A stretch of 64,000 nucleotides of DNA from Methanobacteriota archaeon. GTDB lineage: Archaea; Thermoplasmatota; Poseidoniia; Poseidoniales; Thalassarchaeaceae. The first letter of the stretch is position 1. Every line of letters starts with the position of its first letter. This document shows positions 50,162 to 57,802 of this stretch, in pieces. The stretch covers positions 159,888-223,887 of the forward strand of contig PSPW01000002.1 of the NCBI GenBank assembly GCA_004195615.1, in the 5' to 3' direction. The translations under genes were made by a program, and so were the position numbers. The notes under the pieces are model-generated. The model was given only the letters and a program-made list of their open reading frames with translations, was not told the DNA's origin and made no database searches.

Positions 50162-51262
50162 TTGACTGAAGAAGGGAACCGAAACGAGATTGACAACCCC
50201 ATTGGCGGAAGATTTGGTCGGAGATTCGATTCAGACGAGATTGGCCTTAGTGACTCCCTTCCATCAAGACTGAACAGACTAGCAGACCTGCGTTGGCACG
50301 ATTGCTGGATGCAGCAATTGCGCTCTGAGAAGAAGAGTTTTCACACCATCAGAGCCTACGATGTTGCAGTGAGATCTTTCTCCATCACTCCTCTTCCCGG
50401 GGAAGATGTGTTGGATTGGGAGGCGGCGTCCGTAATCCCAGTGAGATTATTCCACCCTTTCGTAGATCCCAACAATGGGAGGATGGATGCGTGGATGAAC
50501 GGTCTAGGCGAACTGAAGCCCTCTACCATCAATGCGAAAATTGCAGCTCTTACCCATCTGCTGAAATGGCTAGGGCACACCGTACCAGATTGGATCCAGC
50601 GTCCATCGAGAAGTCGTTCCCTTCCAAAGACTCTGGGCAGGAGAGAGTTGGCTAGACTCAGACGTGCAGTGAGTGAGTCTGAAGATCCTTTGGCAATGCC
50701 AGTCTCTACCCTAATGCTGGACACTGGACTGAGGGTCTCGGAGCTTTGCGCACTCGATATCGATGACATTGACAAGGATGACCTGTCTGCACTGGTGATT
50801 GAAGGGAAGGGAGAGAAGGACCGCACTGTCCTGTTCACGCAAAACTCAGTAGAGGTCTTAGAATCATGGGAGCCAATCAGGGAAAGAAGGCTCAGAAATA
50901 TCGATGATGCCGGACTTAGGGCCATGTTCATCTCAAGTAGGGGAAGGAGGATCAATCCCCGATCAATACAGAAGATGATGGACAGGCTTGCCGATGCTGC
51001 GGACATTCCGAAGAGCCGCTTGAGCCCTCATACACTGAGACACACATTCGCTACAGGGCTGTTAGAGAGGGGAGCAGATTTGGTCACCATTCAGAGGCTT
51101 CTGGGACATTCCAGCATAGCTACCACCAGAGTTTACTTGGAGATAGGAGACCAGACTCTCAGAGAGATATACCACAGGGCTCAGAGAAGCCCCCACCCTT
51201 CAGAAGGCCAAGCAAAGGATGGTGGGCAGCAAGTCACTCCTGAATTGGGAGAGCATCAGTAG
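50162..51262 (+). CDS. Tyrosine recombinase (XerA/XerC/D-like)
   Basis: Site-specific integrase-fold recombinase, perhaps the chromosome dimer resolvase. All catalytic residues are visible: Arg in LDTGLRVSELCALDID, Lys in EGKGEKDRTVLF, His and Arg in LSPHTLRHTFATGLL, His in LLGHSSIATTRVYLEI, and the nucleophile Tyr in the same segment. The SAM-like N-terminal domain is FHTIRAYDVAVRSF...TINAKIAALTHLLKWL. There is no ATG upstream of residue 91 of the longest frame; TTG at 50162 or 50039 is possible. No phage or transposon genes surround it, favouring a housekeeping role. Confidence 0.88.
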   Translation: MTEEGNRNEIDNPIGGRFGRRFDSDEIGLSDSLPSRLNRLADLRWHDCWMQQLRSEKKSFHTIRAYDVAVRSFSITPLPGEDVLDWEAASVIPVRLFHPFVDPNNGRMDAWMNGLGELKPSTINAKIAALTHLLKWLGHTVPDWIQRPSRSRSLPKTLGRRELARLRRAVSESEDPLAMPVSTLMLDTGLRVSELCALDIDDIDKDDLSALVIEGKGEKDRTVLFTQNSVEVLESWEPIRERRLRNIDDAGLRAMFISSRGRRINPRSIQKMMDRLADAADIPKSRLSPHTLRHTFATGLLERGADLVTIQRLLGHSSIATTRVYLEIGDQTLREIYHRAQRSPHPSEGQAKDGGQQVTPELGEHQ

Positions 51263-51280
51263 AGAGCGCGGTACCGAACG

Positions 51281-52369
51281 CTAGTCTGAGAAGTTCACAT
51301 TCCAACCGTACTCGTCCAAGTGGAACCAGTTGACGATGAACTCATCACCCTTGTAGTCGAACCACGCACGAGTTGGCACTACACTGGTATAGCGCTCATG
51401 CTGAACTCGTTTTATCGTATCAGATATCTCCGAGTCGAGATATCGGAAGCCCTCCCATAGCCTGCCCTTCTTAATGAGGAACTTCTCTTGAGGTGGTTGC
51501 TCTTTGAAGTGCATCCCCCTCCATAGGAAATATGGCCAGCCATCGGGGTCCTCCAGATCTGATATCTTTCCGAAAGAGCCTCTCTTTGATGGCCTGCTAT
51601 CGACCAGGTGGCTGACAATAGGTAGTTCCGAACCATCCCTTCCCAGCCTTAGGATAATGTATGCGCATGTGTGATAGGGTGCACGTGGGAAGCCATCCTT
51701 CGGCAGCATCAGAGACCGAACAGCACTGAAGTCTACCTCTTGGAAGTCAGCTGTTAGTCGTACGTATTCTCGCATTCCACCCTTCCCGCCATGGTGGAGC
51801 ACCTCAATTTCCCCAAACTGCCTCATCCAATCCTCGTCTGCCTTGATCTCCAACCTAGCCTTGTCGAGTGGCCAATCCCAGAACGTCATTGACCTCTCCA
51901 GTTGAACCGTCGAGCTTACTTCAGAGAGGTTTGAGCTTACGCTGCCATCGAAAGAGGGTTTGAGCCCTGAGTGAATTCGAGCGATGATGGGAGTTCCAGC
52001 GTTTCGCACCTCAATCTCTGCTTCCAATTGCAGAGGGGACTTGAGTCTCTCACTATCAAATCCGAATACTATAGAGAACTTGTTTGGCTTGGAGAACAAC
52101 TCCTCACTGGTTATCCTCAAAGCATCGTACCTCTGGCCTCTCCTCTTGGAGACGATTTCTACGTTGATCAGGGGTGTTTCTTTCTCATCCAGACCCATCA
52201 CCTGTGCGGTACAGGTCATATCGGGGAACCTCCCTGAGAGGAAAATCGGCTCAAAGAAGAAATCGGCCACATATGAATCGATCTCAATTGAGTTCTCCCC
52301 GACATCAACTACGCATTTTATTCGACCGAGATTCTTACCCGAATCATCGGGCACTGATGATTTATCCAT
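51281..52369 (-). CDS. Uncharacterised 362-residue protein
   Basis: No family recognised. There is no signal peptide or membrane helix. The sequence looks beta-rich (many alternating patterns such as SIEIDSYVADFFFEPIFLSG and EAEIEVRNAGTPIIARI). A Trp-rich C-terminal part (PDGWPYFLWRGMHF, WFDYKGDEFIVNWFHLDEYGWNVNF) may form a binding surface. It lies next to a small Cys-containing gene upstream (52401-52595) on the same strand. The good codon pattern over more than 1 kb makes the gene itself certain. Confidence 0.75.
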   Translation of the reverse strand: MDKSSVPDDSGKNLGRIKCVVDVGENSIEIDSYVADFFFEPIFLSGRFPDMTCTAQVMGLDEKETPLINVEIVSKRRGQRYDALRITSEELFSKPNKFSIVFGFDSERLKSPLQLEAEIEVRNAGTPIIARIHSGLKPSFDGSVSSNLSEVSSTVQLERSMTFWDWPLDKARLEIKADEDWMRQFGEIEVLHHGGKGGMREYVRLTADFQEVDFSAVRSLMLPKDGFPRAPYHTCAYIILRLGRDGSELPIVSHLVDSRPSKRGSFGKISDLEDPDGWPYFLWRGMHFKEQPPQEKFLIKKGRLWEGFRYLDSEISDTIKRVQHERYTSVVPTRAWFDYKGDEFIVNWFHLDEYGWNVNFSD

Positions 52370-52400
52370 CGGCCTGGGGTGGGGCTGCGAGCCTTGAATC

Positions 52401-52595
52401 TCACCTTCTGGCGGGATTCTTCTTGTTGGTCCTCTTTGCTACCGAGTCTGGCCCCCTCCACTCTCTGTTGGCCCCCTCCTGATACCCGGGATGGCCTTCG
52501 ATTGGACAATGCTTCCCGGACCTGCACCTGCTGCAGTTGTCAGAGGGAGGCCTCTCGACAACCTTCTGCAGCTTCCCGTACTTCCTGCGTGGCAT
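52401..52595 (-). CDS. Small basic Cys-containing protein
   Basis: A 64-residue basic protein starting MPRRKYGKLQKVVERPP, followed by NCSRCRSGKHCPIEGHPG with Cys20, Cys23 and Cys29 plus nearby His, a possible zinc or iron-sulfur site. The end is Arg/Asn/Lys-rich. It fills the otherwise empty 303-base gap between the divergent genes at 52369 and 52673 and is read in the same direction as the former. No family recognised. Confidence 0.45.
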   Translation of the reverse strand: MPRRKYGKLQKVVERPPSDNCSRCRSGKHCPIEGHPGYQEGANREWRGPDSVAKRTNKKNPARR

Positions 52596-52672
52596 GCTTT
52601 GTTCTAGAATGGGAGGAACTTAGCGATTGCTATACACGCAACGTTGAACCATTCGTGCTATTTCTGACTTTC

Positions 52673-53431
52673 ATGCACGAGGAGGAGGGGGGCGTAGCCG
52701 AGCCAATCGGAGTAGACCCGCAGCTTTCGGTCCTATACGCACAGGTGGCTAGTTCAGATCCCAGGATGGCCTTCGACGAAGGGGGGGTGATGCATCAGTT
52801 CGGTACCAAAGGATCGTTCGGCAAGGTGTATCTTGGTGACGTGGCCAGAGCCGCATTGCGATCACTGGGGACACATGATCCGCCAATATTCATCCGGATG
52901 CCGAGAGTTGATGAACAGAACTGGGAGCTAGCCTGCGAAACCGATGAGATCAAGATGAGGATTTCCAGCAGCCACTACTGGGGATTCGGCCTTTTCGCTA
53001 AGTGCTTCCTGAACAAGATAGTCATGGAGGGTTCGCTCCCCACTAGGGCGAGATGCGCTATGGATATCGTTTCCTCCCTAGGCAGAAATCCGTGGGAACC
53101 GTTTCGAGTAAAGACGTTCGAGAGGGCCACTTCAGGCTTGATGGCAGTGCACACCTCCAGCTGGGACGGTTTAATCTCACTTGCAAGGGAGAGCATGAGC
53201 GACGATATCACCAGACTACAGGACTCGGTTCACGGAATGAGAGGGGTGGATGAGGCGGGAGATGTCCTCCTCGACTCCGCCGACGAGGCTCTGGACCGGG
53301 CAAGAGAGGCTCTGGCCGACAAAAACACACCTGCCGTTGACAGGGCACTGAGCAGGGCTTCTAGCGCAATCGTCAGAGCTGACCCAAATTCTGATTTTGG
53401 AAGCATGGAGAGGGAGCTTCTGGGAGACTAG
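52673..53431 (+). CDS. Uncharacterised 252-residue protein with a helical C-terminus
   Basis: No family recognised. The N-terminal 180 residues look globular (DDPRMAFDEGGVMHQF, GKVYLGDVARAALRSLGTHDPPIFI, SSHYWGFGLFAKCFLNKIVMEG). The C-terminal 70 residues form an Ala/Asp/Arg-rich helix-hairpin (ADEALDRAREALADKNTPAVDRALSRASSAIV). The true start is the ATG at 52673; upstream the same frame overlaps the small minus-strand gene. It ends by overlapping the Sec61 beta gene by 4 bases tail to tail. Confidence 0.7.
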   Translation: MHEEEGGVAEPIGVDPQLSVLYAQVASSDPRMAFDEGGVMHQFGTKGSFGKVYLGDVARAALRSLGTHDPPIFIRMPRVDEQNWELACETDEIKMRISSSHYWGFGLFAKCFLNKIVMEGSLPTRARCAMDIVSSLGRNPWEPFRVKTFERATSGLMAVHTSSWDGLISLARESMSDDITRLQDSVHGMRGVDEAGDVLLDSADEALDRAREALADKNTPAVDRALSRASSAIVRADPNSDFGSMERELLGD

Positions 53432-53634
53432 AAGCCCAGAGTATCCCACATCCACTTCCAGACGTTGTTTTCGGGACTGGGCTCGTTCGCCAGAAAAACG
53501 ACAATGCTGAAAACTACGCAGACGAAGTAGATTGTTCCCTTGGAGATCTGAATAGCGTCCTCAGACTCCTCGTCGAAGTACCTAATCAGACCTGCGGCCT
53601 GTTGAATGCCACTGCCCTTCTTCTCCTTAGCCAT
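53428..53634 (-). CDS. secG: Preprotein translocase subunit Sec61 beta
   Basis: A 68-residue tail-anchored translocon subunit. The family signature AAGLIRYFDEESEDAIQISKG is followed by one transmembrane helix (TIYFVCVVFSIVVFLAN). The short outside tail EPSPENNVWKWMWDTLGF is longer than in many archaea. It associates with SecY/Sec61 alpha. Confidence 0.93.
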   Translation of the reverse strand: MAKEKKGSGIQQAAGLIRYFDEESEDAIQISKGTIYFVCVVFSIVVFLANEPSPENNVWKWMWDTLGF

Positions 53635-53683
53635 CTGAGCACCGCACCTGCAATCCCTATTTCAAGTCCACGAGGGTTGAAAT

Positions 53684-54052
53684 CTACGGTTCTAGAGTCT
53701 CTATGAGGACACAACCGCCATCCAACTCCACGATCATGGAGGCTGCCCCCATGGCCGTTTCAAGACCCTCTGTCATCAGAATTTCTCTCCTCATTCCGGC
53801 ATCAGACTGGAAAACCAAGCGATGGCTCAATTTGTCCAGGACATCCCGATCCACGACTTGCCAAGTCCACTCATTCTGGTCGACCGTCATCAGGGCCTCT
53901 ATTGGCTTCAGTGGCCCTCTTGCCTTGCCGAAATCCCGAGCCCTCTTTACCAGGTCACCCAGCTTCACCTTGGTGCCTATTTCATCTGTTATTGTTGGTT
54001 CTGAGGACTCGTTTGAGATCCTCCTTCTATATCCGAATTGTGTCATGTGCAT
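53684..54052 (-). CDS. Uncharacterised small protein
   Basis: About 122 residues starting MHMTQFGYRRRISNESSEPTITDEIGTKV. A basic centre (KLGDLVKRARDFGKARGPLKPIEALMTVDQNEWTWQVVDRDVLD) and a C-terminal beta region follow. No family recognised. ATG at 54046 is a shorter start. Its 5' end abuts an 18-bp palindrome (54056-54073), and it diverges from the NSUN gene. Confidence 0.6.
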   Translation of the reverse strand: MHMTQFGYRRRISNESSEPTITDEIGTKVKLGDLVKRARDFGKARGPLKPIEALMTVDQNEWTWQVVDRDVLDKLSHRLVFQSDAGMRREILMTEGLETAMGAASMIVELDGGCVLIETLEP

Positions 54053-54055
54053 CCC

Positions 54056-54073
54056 TTGCGGCAAATGCCGCAA
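54056..54073. promoter_or_regulatory. Perfect 18-bp palindrome in a divergent promoter
   Basis: TTGCGGCA-AA-TGCCGCAA has perfect 8-bp arms and a 2-base centre. It lies between the uncharacterised minus gene start (54052) and the NSUN gene start (54117). A TCGAGCGAG unit is duplicated in tandem next to it (54077-54094). A bound dimeric regulator could control both genes. Confidence 0.55.
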
Positions 54074-54076
54074 TAC

Positions 54077-54094
54077 TCGAGCGAGTCGAGCGAG
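54077..54094. repeat. Tandem 9-bp repeat
   Basis: TCGAGCGAG occurs twice without a gap, beside the 18-bp palindrome and immediately before GTTTAA, which may be the TATA element of the NSUN gene. Confidence 0.6.
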
Positions 54095-54116
54095 GTTTAA
54101 CCGTTGTTGGTACTGA

Positions 54117-55859
54117 ATGACTGTAGGAACGCAATATTCAGGTTGGTTTGAGATTCCAAGACTCGAACGTGCACTTGATGGAGGAGAATTCGAACGCATG
54201 GTCGTGGAGAGCAGGGAGAGCAGGGAGAGGAGTTGGAGGGAAGAGGCAGAAGGCAGCGTCCTTCTGAAGGCCGTTTCTCACTGGAGAGCTGATTCCGAGT
54301 CCTGGTTTGCAGGTTCGTATGACAGACTGCCTGAGACTGTGAGAGTCAATCCACTAAATCCCGAGAAAGCATGGGTGGAGTCTTGGCTGGAAGAAATTGG
54401 GGCAATGAGGATTCCATGGTTCTCCGGTCCTGGTAGCGCATGGGAGATGCCATTCGAGAGGGGTGCAGCAGTCGGCAAAGTCAAAGAAATCATGACTGCC
54501 CTTCATGACACGGGGAGGATTACTCGGCAAGAGGCGGTTTCGATGCTACCAGTTCTGGGGCTTAATCCGACCCCAGGAGAGTGCATCCTGGATCTTTGTG
54601 CCTCTCCTGGTTCCAAAACGACCCAGATCTGCGAGCATCTGGGAGACGCTGGTGCGGTAATTGCGAATGAGGTGATCAGCGGCAGGGTGAACACCCTCGT
54701 TACGAATGTTCAGCGTCATGCATCCAGGGCCGCGGTTGTGGTGCAACACGATGGAAGGCACATTCCAAAAGTCCCGGGAGAGGGTTTCGAAGGAGTTCTG
54801 GTAGACGTCCCATGCACCGGCTCAGGCACTACCAGGAAGAACCCCGATGTCTGGGGGAAGTGGCGGCCTTCCTCTGGTCGTTCCCTTCATTCGCTCCAAT
54901 ATGATATTCTCAGACGCGCTATCGCAGTTACCAAGAACGGTGGTAGGATTGTCTACTCCACATGCTCACTAGACCCTGTGGAGAACGAAGCTGTGGTGGC
55001 TAGAGCACTGGCCGATGGAAAGGTGAGTGCAATTCCCGCCAGAGAACTTCTGCCGGGAGTTCCCTCGGAGAGCGGGGTGAGGGACTGGCCATGCCTAGAT
55101 GATGCAGGTGAATTGGCCGAATGGAACCCCCTCGATGAGAATCTGATGCCTCCGGAAGATGATGGTATTGCGTCCCAGTTGGAGAGCTGCCTCCGAGTAT
55201 GGAACGACGCTATCGGAGGAGGTGGTTTCTTCCTAGCCGTTCTGGAGAAGCTCCCCGAGTCAAGAGGGGTTGGCGGACCTGACCGAGTCCCGATTCCATC
55301 CCCAAAACCGTATGTTGATCCAGATTCATTTCCGCGTCCGATTAATCAGGAGTGGATAGATGACCTCGAGAAGGAATGGGGCGCGGTTCCCAGCAGCATG
55401 TGGTCTAGGGGGAAGAGTTTGCTCTGGTCCACCGACGAAGTGAGGAGGATCTGGGACTCTGACAGAACCCGCAAGAGCGGGAGGGAGTTGGTTCCTGGAG
55501 AAAGGTGGCGACCTCTGAAAGTGATTCACCTGGGACTCATAGCAGCTAGGCTCAGGAAGGGCAAGTTGGATAGGCTTGTTTCCAGAGCTTCGCACAGGCT
55601 ACGTGACGAGATCTCTGGACCATTCGTGGAGGTCGAGGAGAGTGTGATCGATGAAATCCTCAGAGGAGGGGAGCCGCGTCGGGAGTCGATTGAGGTATTT
55701 GATGACGAAAAGCGCGGGAGTCGAATTCTTGTGGGACGCGATGGATACTGCCTCGCTGTGTGGGTCGGCAGCAGAATCACCCCCATGGTAAGCGAGTCGG
55801 AGAAGACGGTTATGAGGGCAGTTAGAGGCTTGTCAATCGACTCGTGGGAAGAAGAATGA
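54117..55859 (+). CDS. NSUN-family RNA (cytosine-5) methyltransferase
   Basis: SAM-dependent m5C methyltransferase of rRNA or tRNA. The Rossmann core has ILDLCASPGSKTTQICEHL (SAM motif I), GVLVDVPCTGSGTTRKNPDVW (motif IV with Cys) and GGRIVYSTCSLDPVENEAVVARAL (motif VI with the catalytic Cys in TCS). The N-terminal domain has RVNPLNP in place of the usual RVNxLK. The 580 aa includes a C-terminal part of about 200 residues that may be PUA-like. ATG at 54117 starts right after the divergent promoter. Target RNA unknown. Confidence 0.92.
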   Translation: MTVGTQYSGWFEIPRLERALDGGEFERMVVESRESRERSWREEAEGSVLLKAVSHWRADSESWFAGSYDRLPETVRVNPLNPEKAWVESWLEEIGAMRIPWFSGPGSAWEMPFERGAAVGKVKEIMTALHDTGRITRQEAVSMLPVLGLNPTPGECILDLCASPGSKTTQICEHLGDAGAVIANEVISGRVNTLVTNVQRHASRAAVVVQHDGRHIPKVPGEGFEGVLVDVPCTGSGTTRKNPDVWGKWRPSSGRSLHSLQYDILRRAIAVTKNGGRIVYSTCSLDPVENEAVVARALADGKVSAIPARELLPGVPSESGVRDWPCLDDAGELAEWNPLDENLMPPEDDGIASQLESCLRVWNDAIGGGGFFLAVLEKLPESRGVGGPDRVPIPSPKPYVDPDSFPRPINQEWIDDLEKEWGAVPSSMWSRGKSLLWSTDEVRRIWDSDRTRKSGRELVPGERWRPLKVIHLGLIAARLRKGKLDRLVSRASHRLRDEISGPFVEVEESVIDEILRGGEPRRESIEVFDDEKRGSRILVGRDGYCLAVWVGSRITPMVSESEKTVMRAVRGLSIDSWEEE

Positions 55860-55954
55860 GCGAGGTAAATCTGCTCAATCGAGCATGAATAGAAGCATTT
55901 GGCTAGCATATGTTCATGAGCCGCGCAAGCAGAACGTGGTGCCCCGGTGACAGT

Positions 55955-56398
55955 ATGGACGACGTAGACAGGAGGATACTCAGAGTTCTGGAGGCTGATG
56001 CTAGGACCTCGCTCAGGAAGATTGCTGAGGAGGTCGGGGTTGCGCTAGGAACGGTCAGTAATCGAGTCAGGAGGATGGAGAGCCTTGGAGTCATAAGGGG
56101 TTACACAGTTCTGCTCGACCCAGACAAGGCAGGATGGGGATTGAGCGTGGTCGTCGGACTTAGGATAGAGACGGGGAGACTGATGGAGATCCAGGAGAAG
56201 ATAGCCAAGGACAACAGGGTCTACGGAGTTTACGACGTCACTGGAGAATACGACTCAATGGTTCTCGCTAGGGCCAGAGACAGGGGTGACTTGGACGACC
56301 TCACAAAGAGCGTGATGAGTATGTCGGGAATTGAGCGATCTTTCACCCACTTGGTTCTGAACTCGGTCAAGGAGATGCCCCCTTCGATTCCGGAATGA
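55955..56398 (+). CDS. Lrp/AsnC-family transcriptional regulator
   Basis: A 147-residue DNA-binding regulator. Helix-turn-helix DDVDRRILRVLEADARTSLRKIAEEVGVALGTVSNRVRRMESLGVIRGY is followed by the ligand-binding RAM domain (VVVGLRIETGRLMEI...VYDVTGEYDSMVLARARDR). The ATG at 55955 starts directly at the DNA-binding domain; upstream ATGs (55910, 55916) add residues lacking similarity. It ends 4 bases before the convergent Toprim gene. Confidence 0.93.
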   Translation: MDDVDRRILRVLEADARTSLRKIAEEVGVALGTVSNRVRRMESLGVIRGYTVLLDPDKAGWGLSVVVGLRIETGRLMEIQEKIAKDNRVYGVYDVTGEYDSMVLARARDRGDLDDLTKSVMSMSGIERSFTHLVLNSVKEMPPSIPE

Positions 56399-56402
56399 TG
56401 CC

Positions 56403-56927
56403 TCATCCGACCTCTGACACCAGACGCTGCACCAATGGCTCTAGCGATGGCACGTGTGGCAGGAGCGACTCTACGGTTCTGCCCTCTGGTTTCATTGATC
56501 TCAAGAGTGTTTTCCTGAGGTCCTCGTCAACGGGAGAGTCCATTGCCATGAGGCGATTCCGGAGGGAGGTTTGGATTCTTCCGCCGGTCCGATCCCAGTC
56601 CATTAGCAGAATCACGGAAGGGGCCCCGTCGGATGTTTGACCCAGACAGTACTCAGAGTGTAAGTAGGCGACTAGCCTGGATCGATCCCATCCCCTGTTG
56701 ACCTTTTCAATCGGACCGGTGAATCCCAAGACTCGAAGGGTCTGCTCGTCCTTATTGCCCTCCACTACGATAGGGATTCCAGATCCCCCTTGATCCGCTG
56801 GCCTGTTTCTGATGATCGCTTGTGCGATCGCTCTCGATGCCTTCTCGAACCTCACAACTTTGTCTGCGGGACCATCGACCCTATCTCTCTTTGATTCCCA
56901 ATCGGGTAGTCGAATTCCATTGGACAT
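56403..56927 (-). CDS. Small Toprim-domain protein
   Basis: A 174-residue protein with a Toprim fold, the metal-binding catalytic module of primases, topoisomerases and RNase M5-like nucleases. It shows PIVVEGNKDEQTLRVLGF with the Glu, and VILLMDWDRTGGRI with the D-x-D pair. A short N-terminal helix precedes the fold, and no other domain is present. Stand-alone archaeal Toprim proteins are poorly characterised. It lies just before the cox operon in the opposite direction. Confidence 0.85.
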   Translation of the reverse strand: MSNGIRLPDWESKRDRVDGPADKVVRFEKASRAIAQAIIRNRPADQGGSGIPIVVEGNKDEQTLRVLGFTGPIEKVNRGWDRSRLVAYLHSEYCLGQTSDGAPSVILLMDWDRTGGRIQTSLRNRLMAMDSPVDEDLRKTLLRSMKPEGRTVESLLPHVPSLEPLVQRLVSEVG

Positions 56928-57068
56928 CTCAGAACCTCAACTAGCCCATTGGAGAGTTTTTCTTCATTCTTCTCTTCAATAATTATTCCTGAATGTTGGG
57001 GCTTCTTACAGAAGACTTATCCGTGACCCTTATGAATTGAATTTCCCCCGATTGAGTTAGAGATAGCC

Positions 57069-57791
57069 ATGTCAGTGATGACTCCACTCTTTGAAGGACT
57101 CTGGGATCATTACATTTTGTGGTCAGTCATCGTAAGTGCGATAGCGTTCGGATGGCTATACCACCACTCATTCTGGTTCACATCAAAGGACGGGGAGAAG
57201 ATACCCAATGTGGATGAGATCGAGATTGGAGTTTTTCCCAAGCACAATGACGATATGCGACTCGAGGTCGCTTGGACGATTCTGCCGTTCCTGTTGATTA
57301 TATGGCTAACCTACTACTCATGGGAGCCATTGGATGCAATGTGGACGTCAGAGGATGGAGGGGTCCACGGTTACGAGTGTGAAGAAGGGCAAGTCTCGAA
57401 CAATGTTATGGATTCGGACGGAATAATAACATCCGATTGCTACCACGTGATAGAGATCACAGGGCAGCAATGGTTCTGGAGTTTCGACTGTCTTGAGTTG
57501 GACGGCAGCCTCTGCGGCTCGAGTACGGAGACCATGGAGGTGTACGGCAGCGTCCCGGTCCTGCACCTGATGAAAGGGGAGACGTACCTAGCAGTGATGG
57601 AGTCGATTGACGTAACCCACGCGCCGTGGTTCCAGCACCTAGGCACCAAAGAAGATGTCTTGCCCGGGCAGCAGACCACCCTGTGGCTCCCAATATCCGA
57701 GTCGATGACCGAGGAGTCGATGGTCCTCTGTGCAGAGTATTGTGGGGATGCCCACTCGATAATGGCAGCAAAGCTGATGGCGCACAACTGA
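57069..57791 (+). CDS. coxB: Cytochrome c oxidase subunit II
   Basis: Electron-entry subunit carrying the binuclear CuA centre. Two N-terminal helices (about residues 15-35 and 68-88) precede the outside cupredoxin domain. The CuA ligands are present: His184 (DVTHAPWFQH), Cys221, Cys225, His229 and Met232 (CAEYCGDAHSIM). The aromatic QQWFWSF patch is conserved. No c-type heme CxxCH is fused. It has an acidic loop (SEDGGVHGYECEEG) with extra cysteines at 104, 124, 141 and 149. First gene of coxB-coxA-coxC-coxD. Confidence 0.95.
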   Translation: MSVMTPLFEGLWDHYILWSVIVSAIAFGWLYHHSFWFTSKDGEKIPNVDEIEIGVFPKHNDDMRLEVAWTILPFLLIIWLTYYSWEPLDAMWTSEDGGVHGYECEEGQVSNNVMDSDGIITSDCYHVIEITGQQWFWSFDCLELDGSLCGSSTETMEVYGSVPVLHLMKGETYLAVMESIDVTHAPWFQHLGTKEDVLPGQQTTLWLPISESMTEESMVLCAEYCGDAHSIMAAKLMAHN

Positions 57792-57802
57792 GGTGAGGAA
57801 AT

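Noticed and set aside
50039..51262. Integrated element marked by the tyrosine recombinase and nearby tRNA genes
   Set aside because: The recombinase is not next to a tRNA, no att-like direct repeat was found at tRNA ends, and flanking genes are housekeeping, so a chromosomal Xer role is more likely.
57002..57014. Inverted repeat CTTCT-TAC-AGAAG before the cox operon
   Set aside because: Arms of only 5 bp in an A/T-rich spacer are expected by chance, and no convincing TATA box fixes the promoter position.
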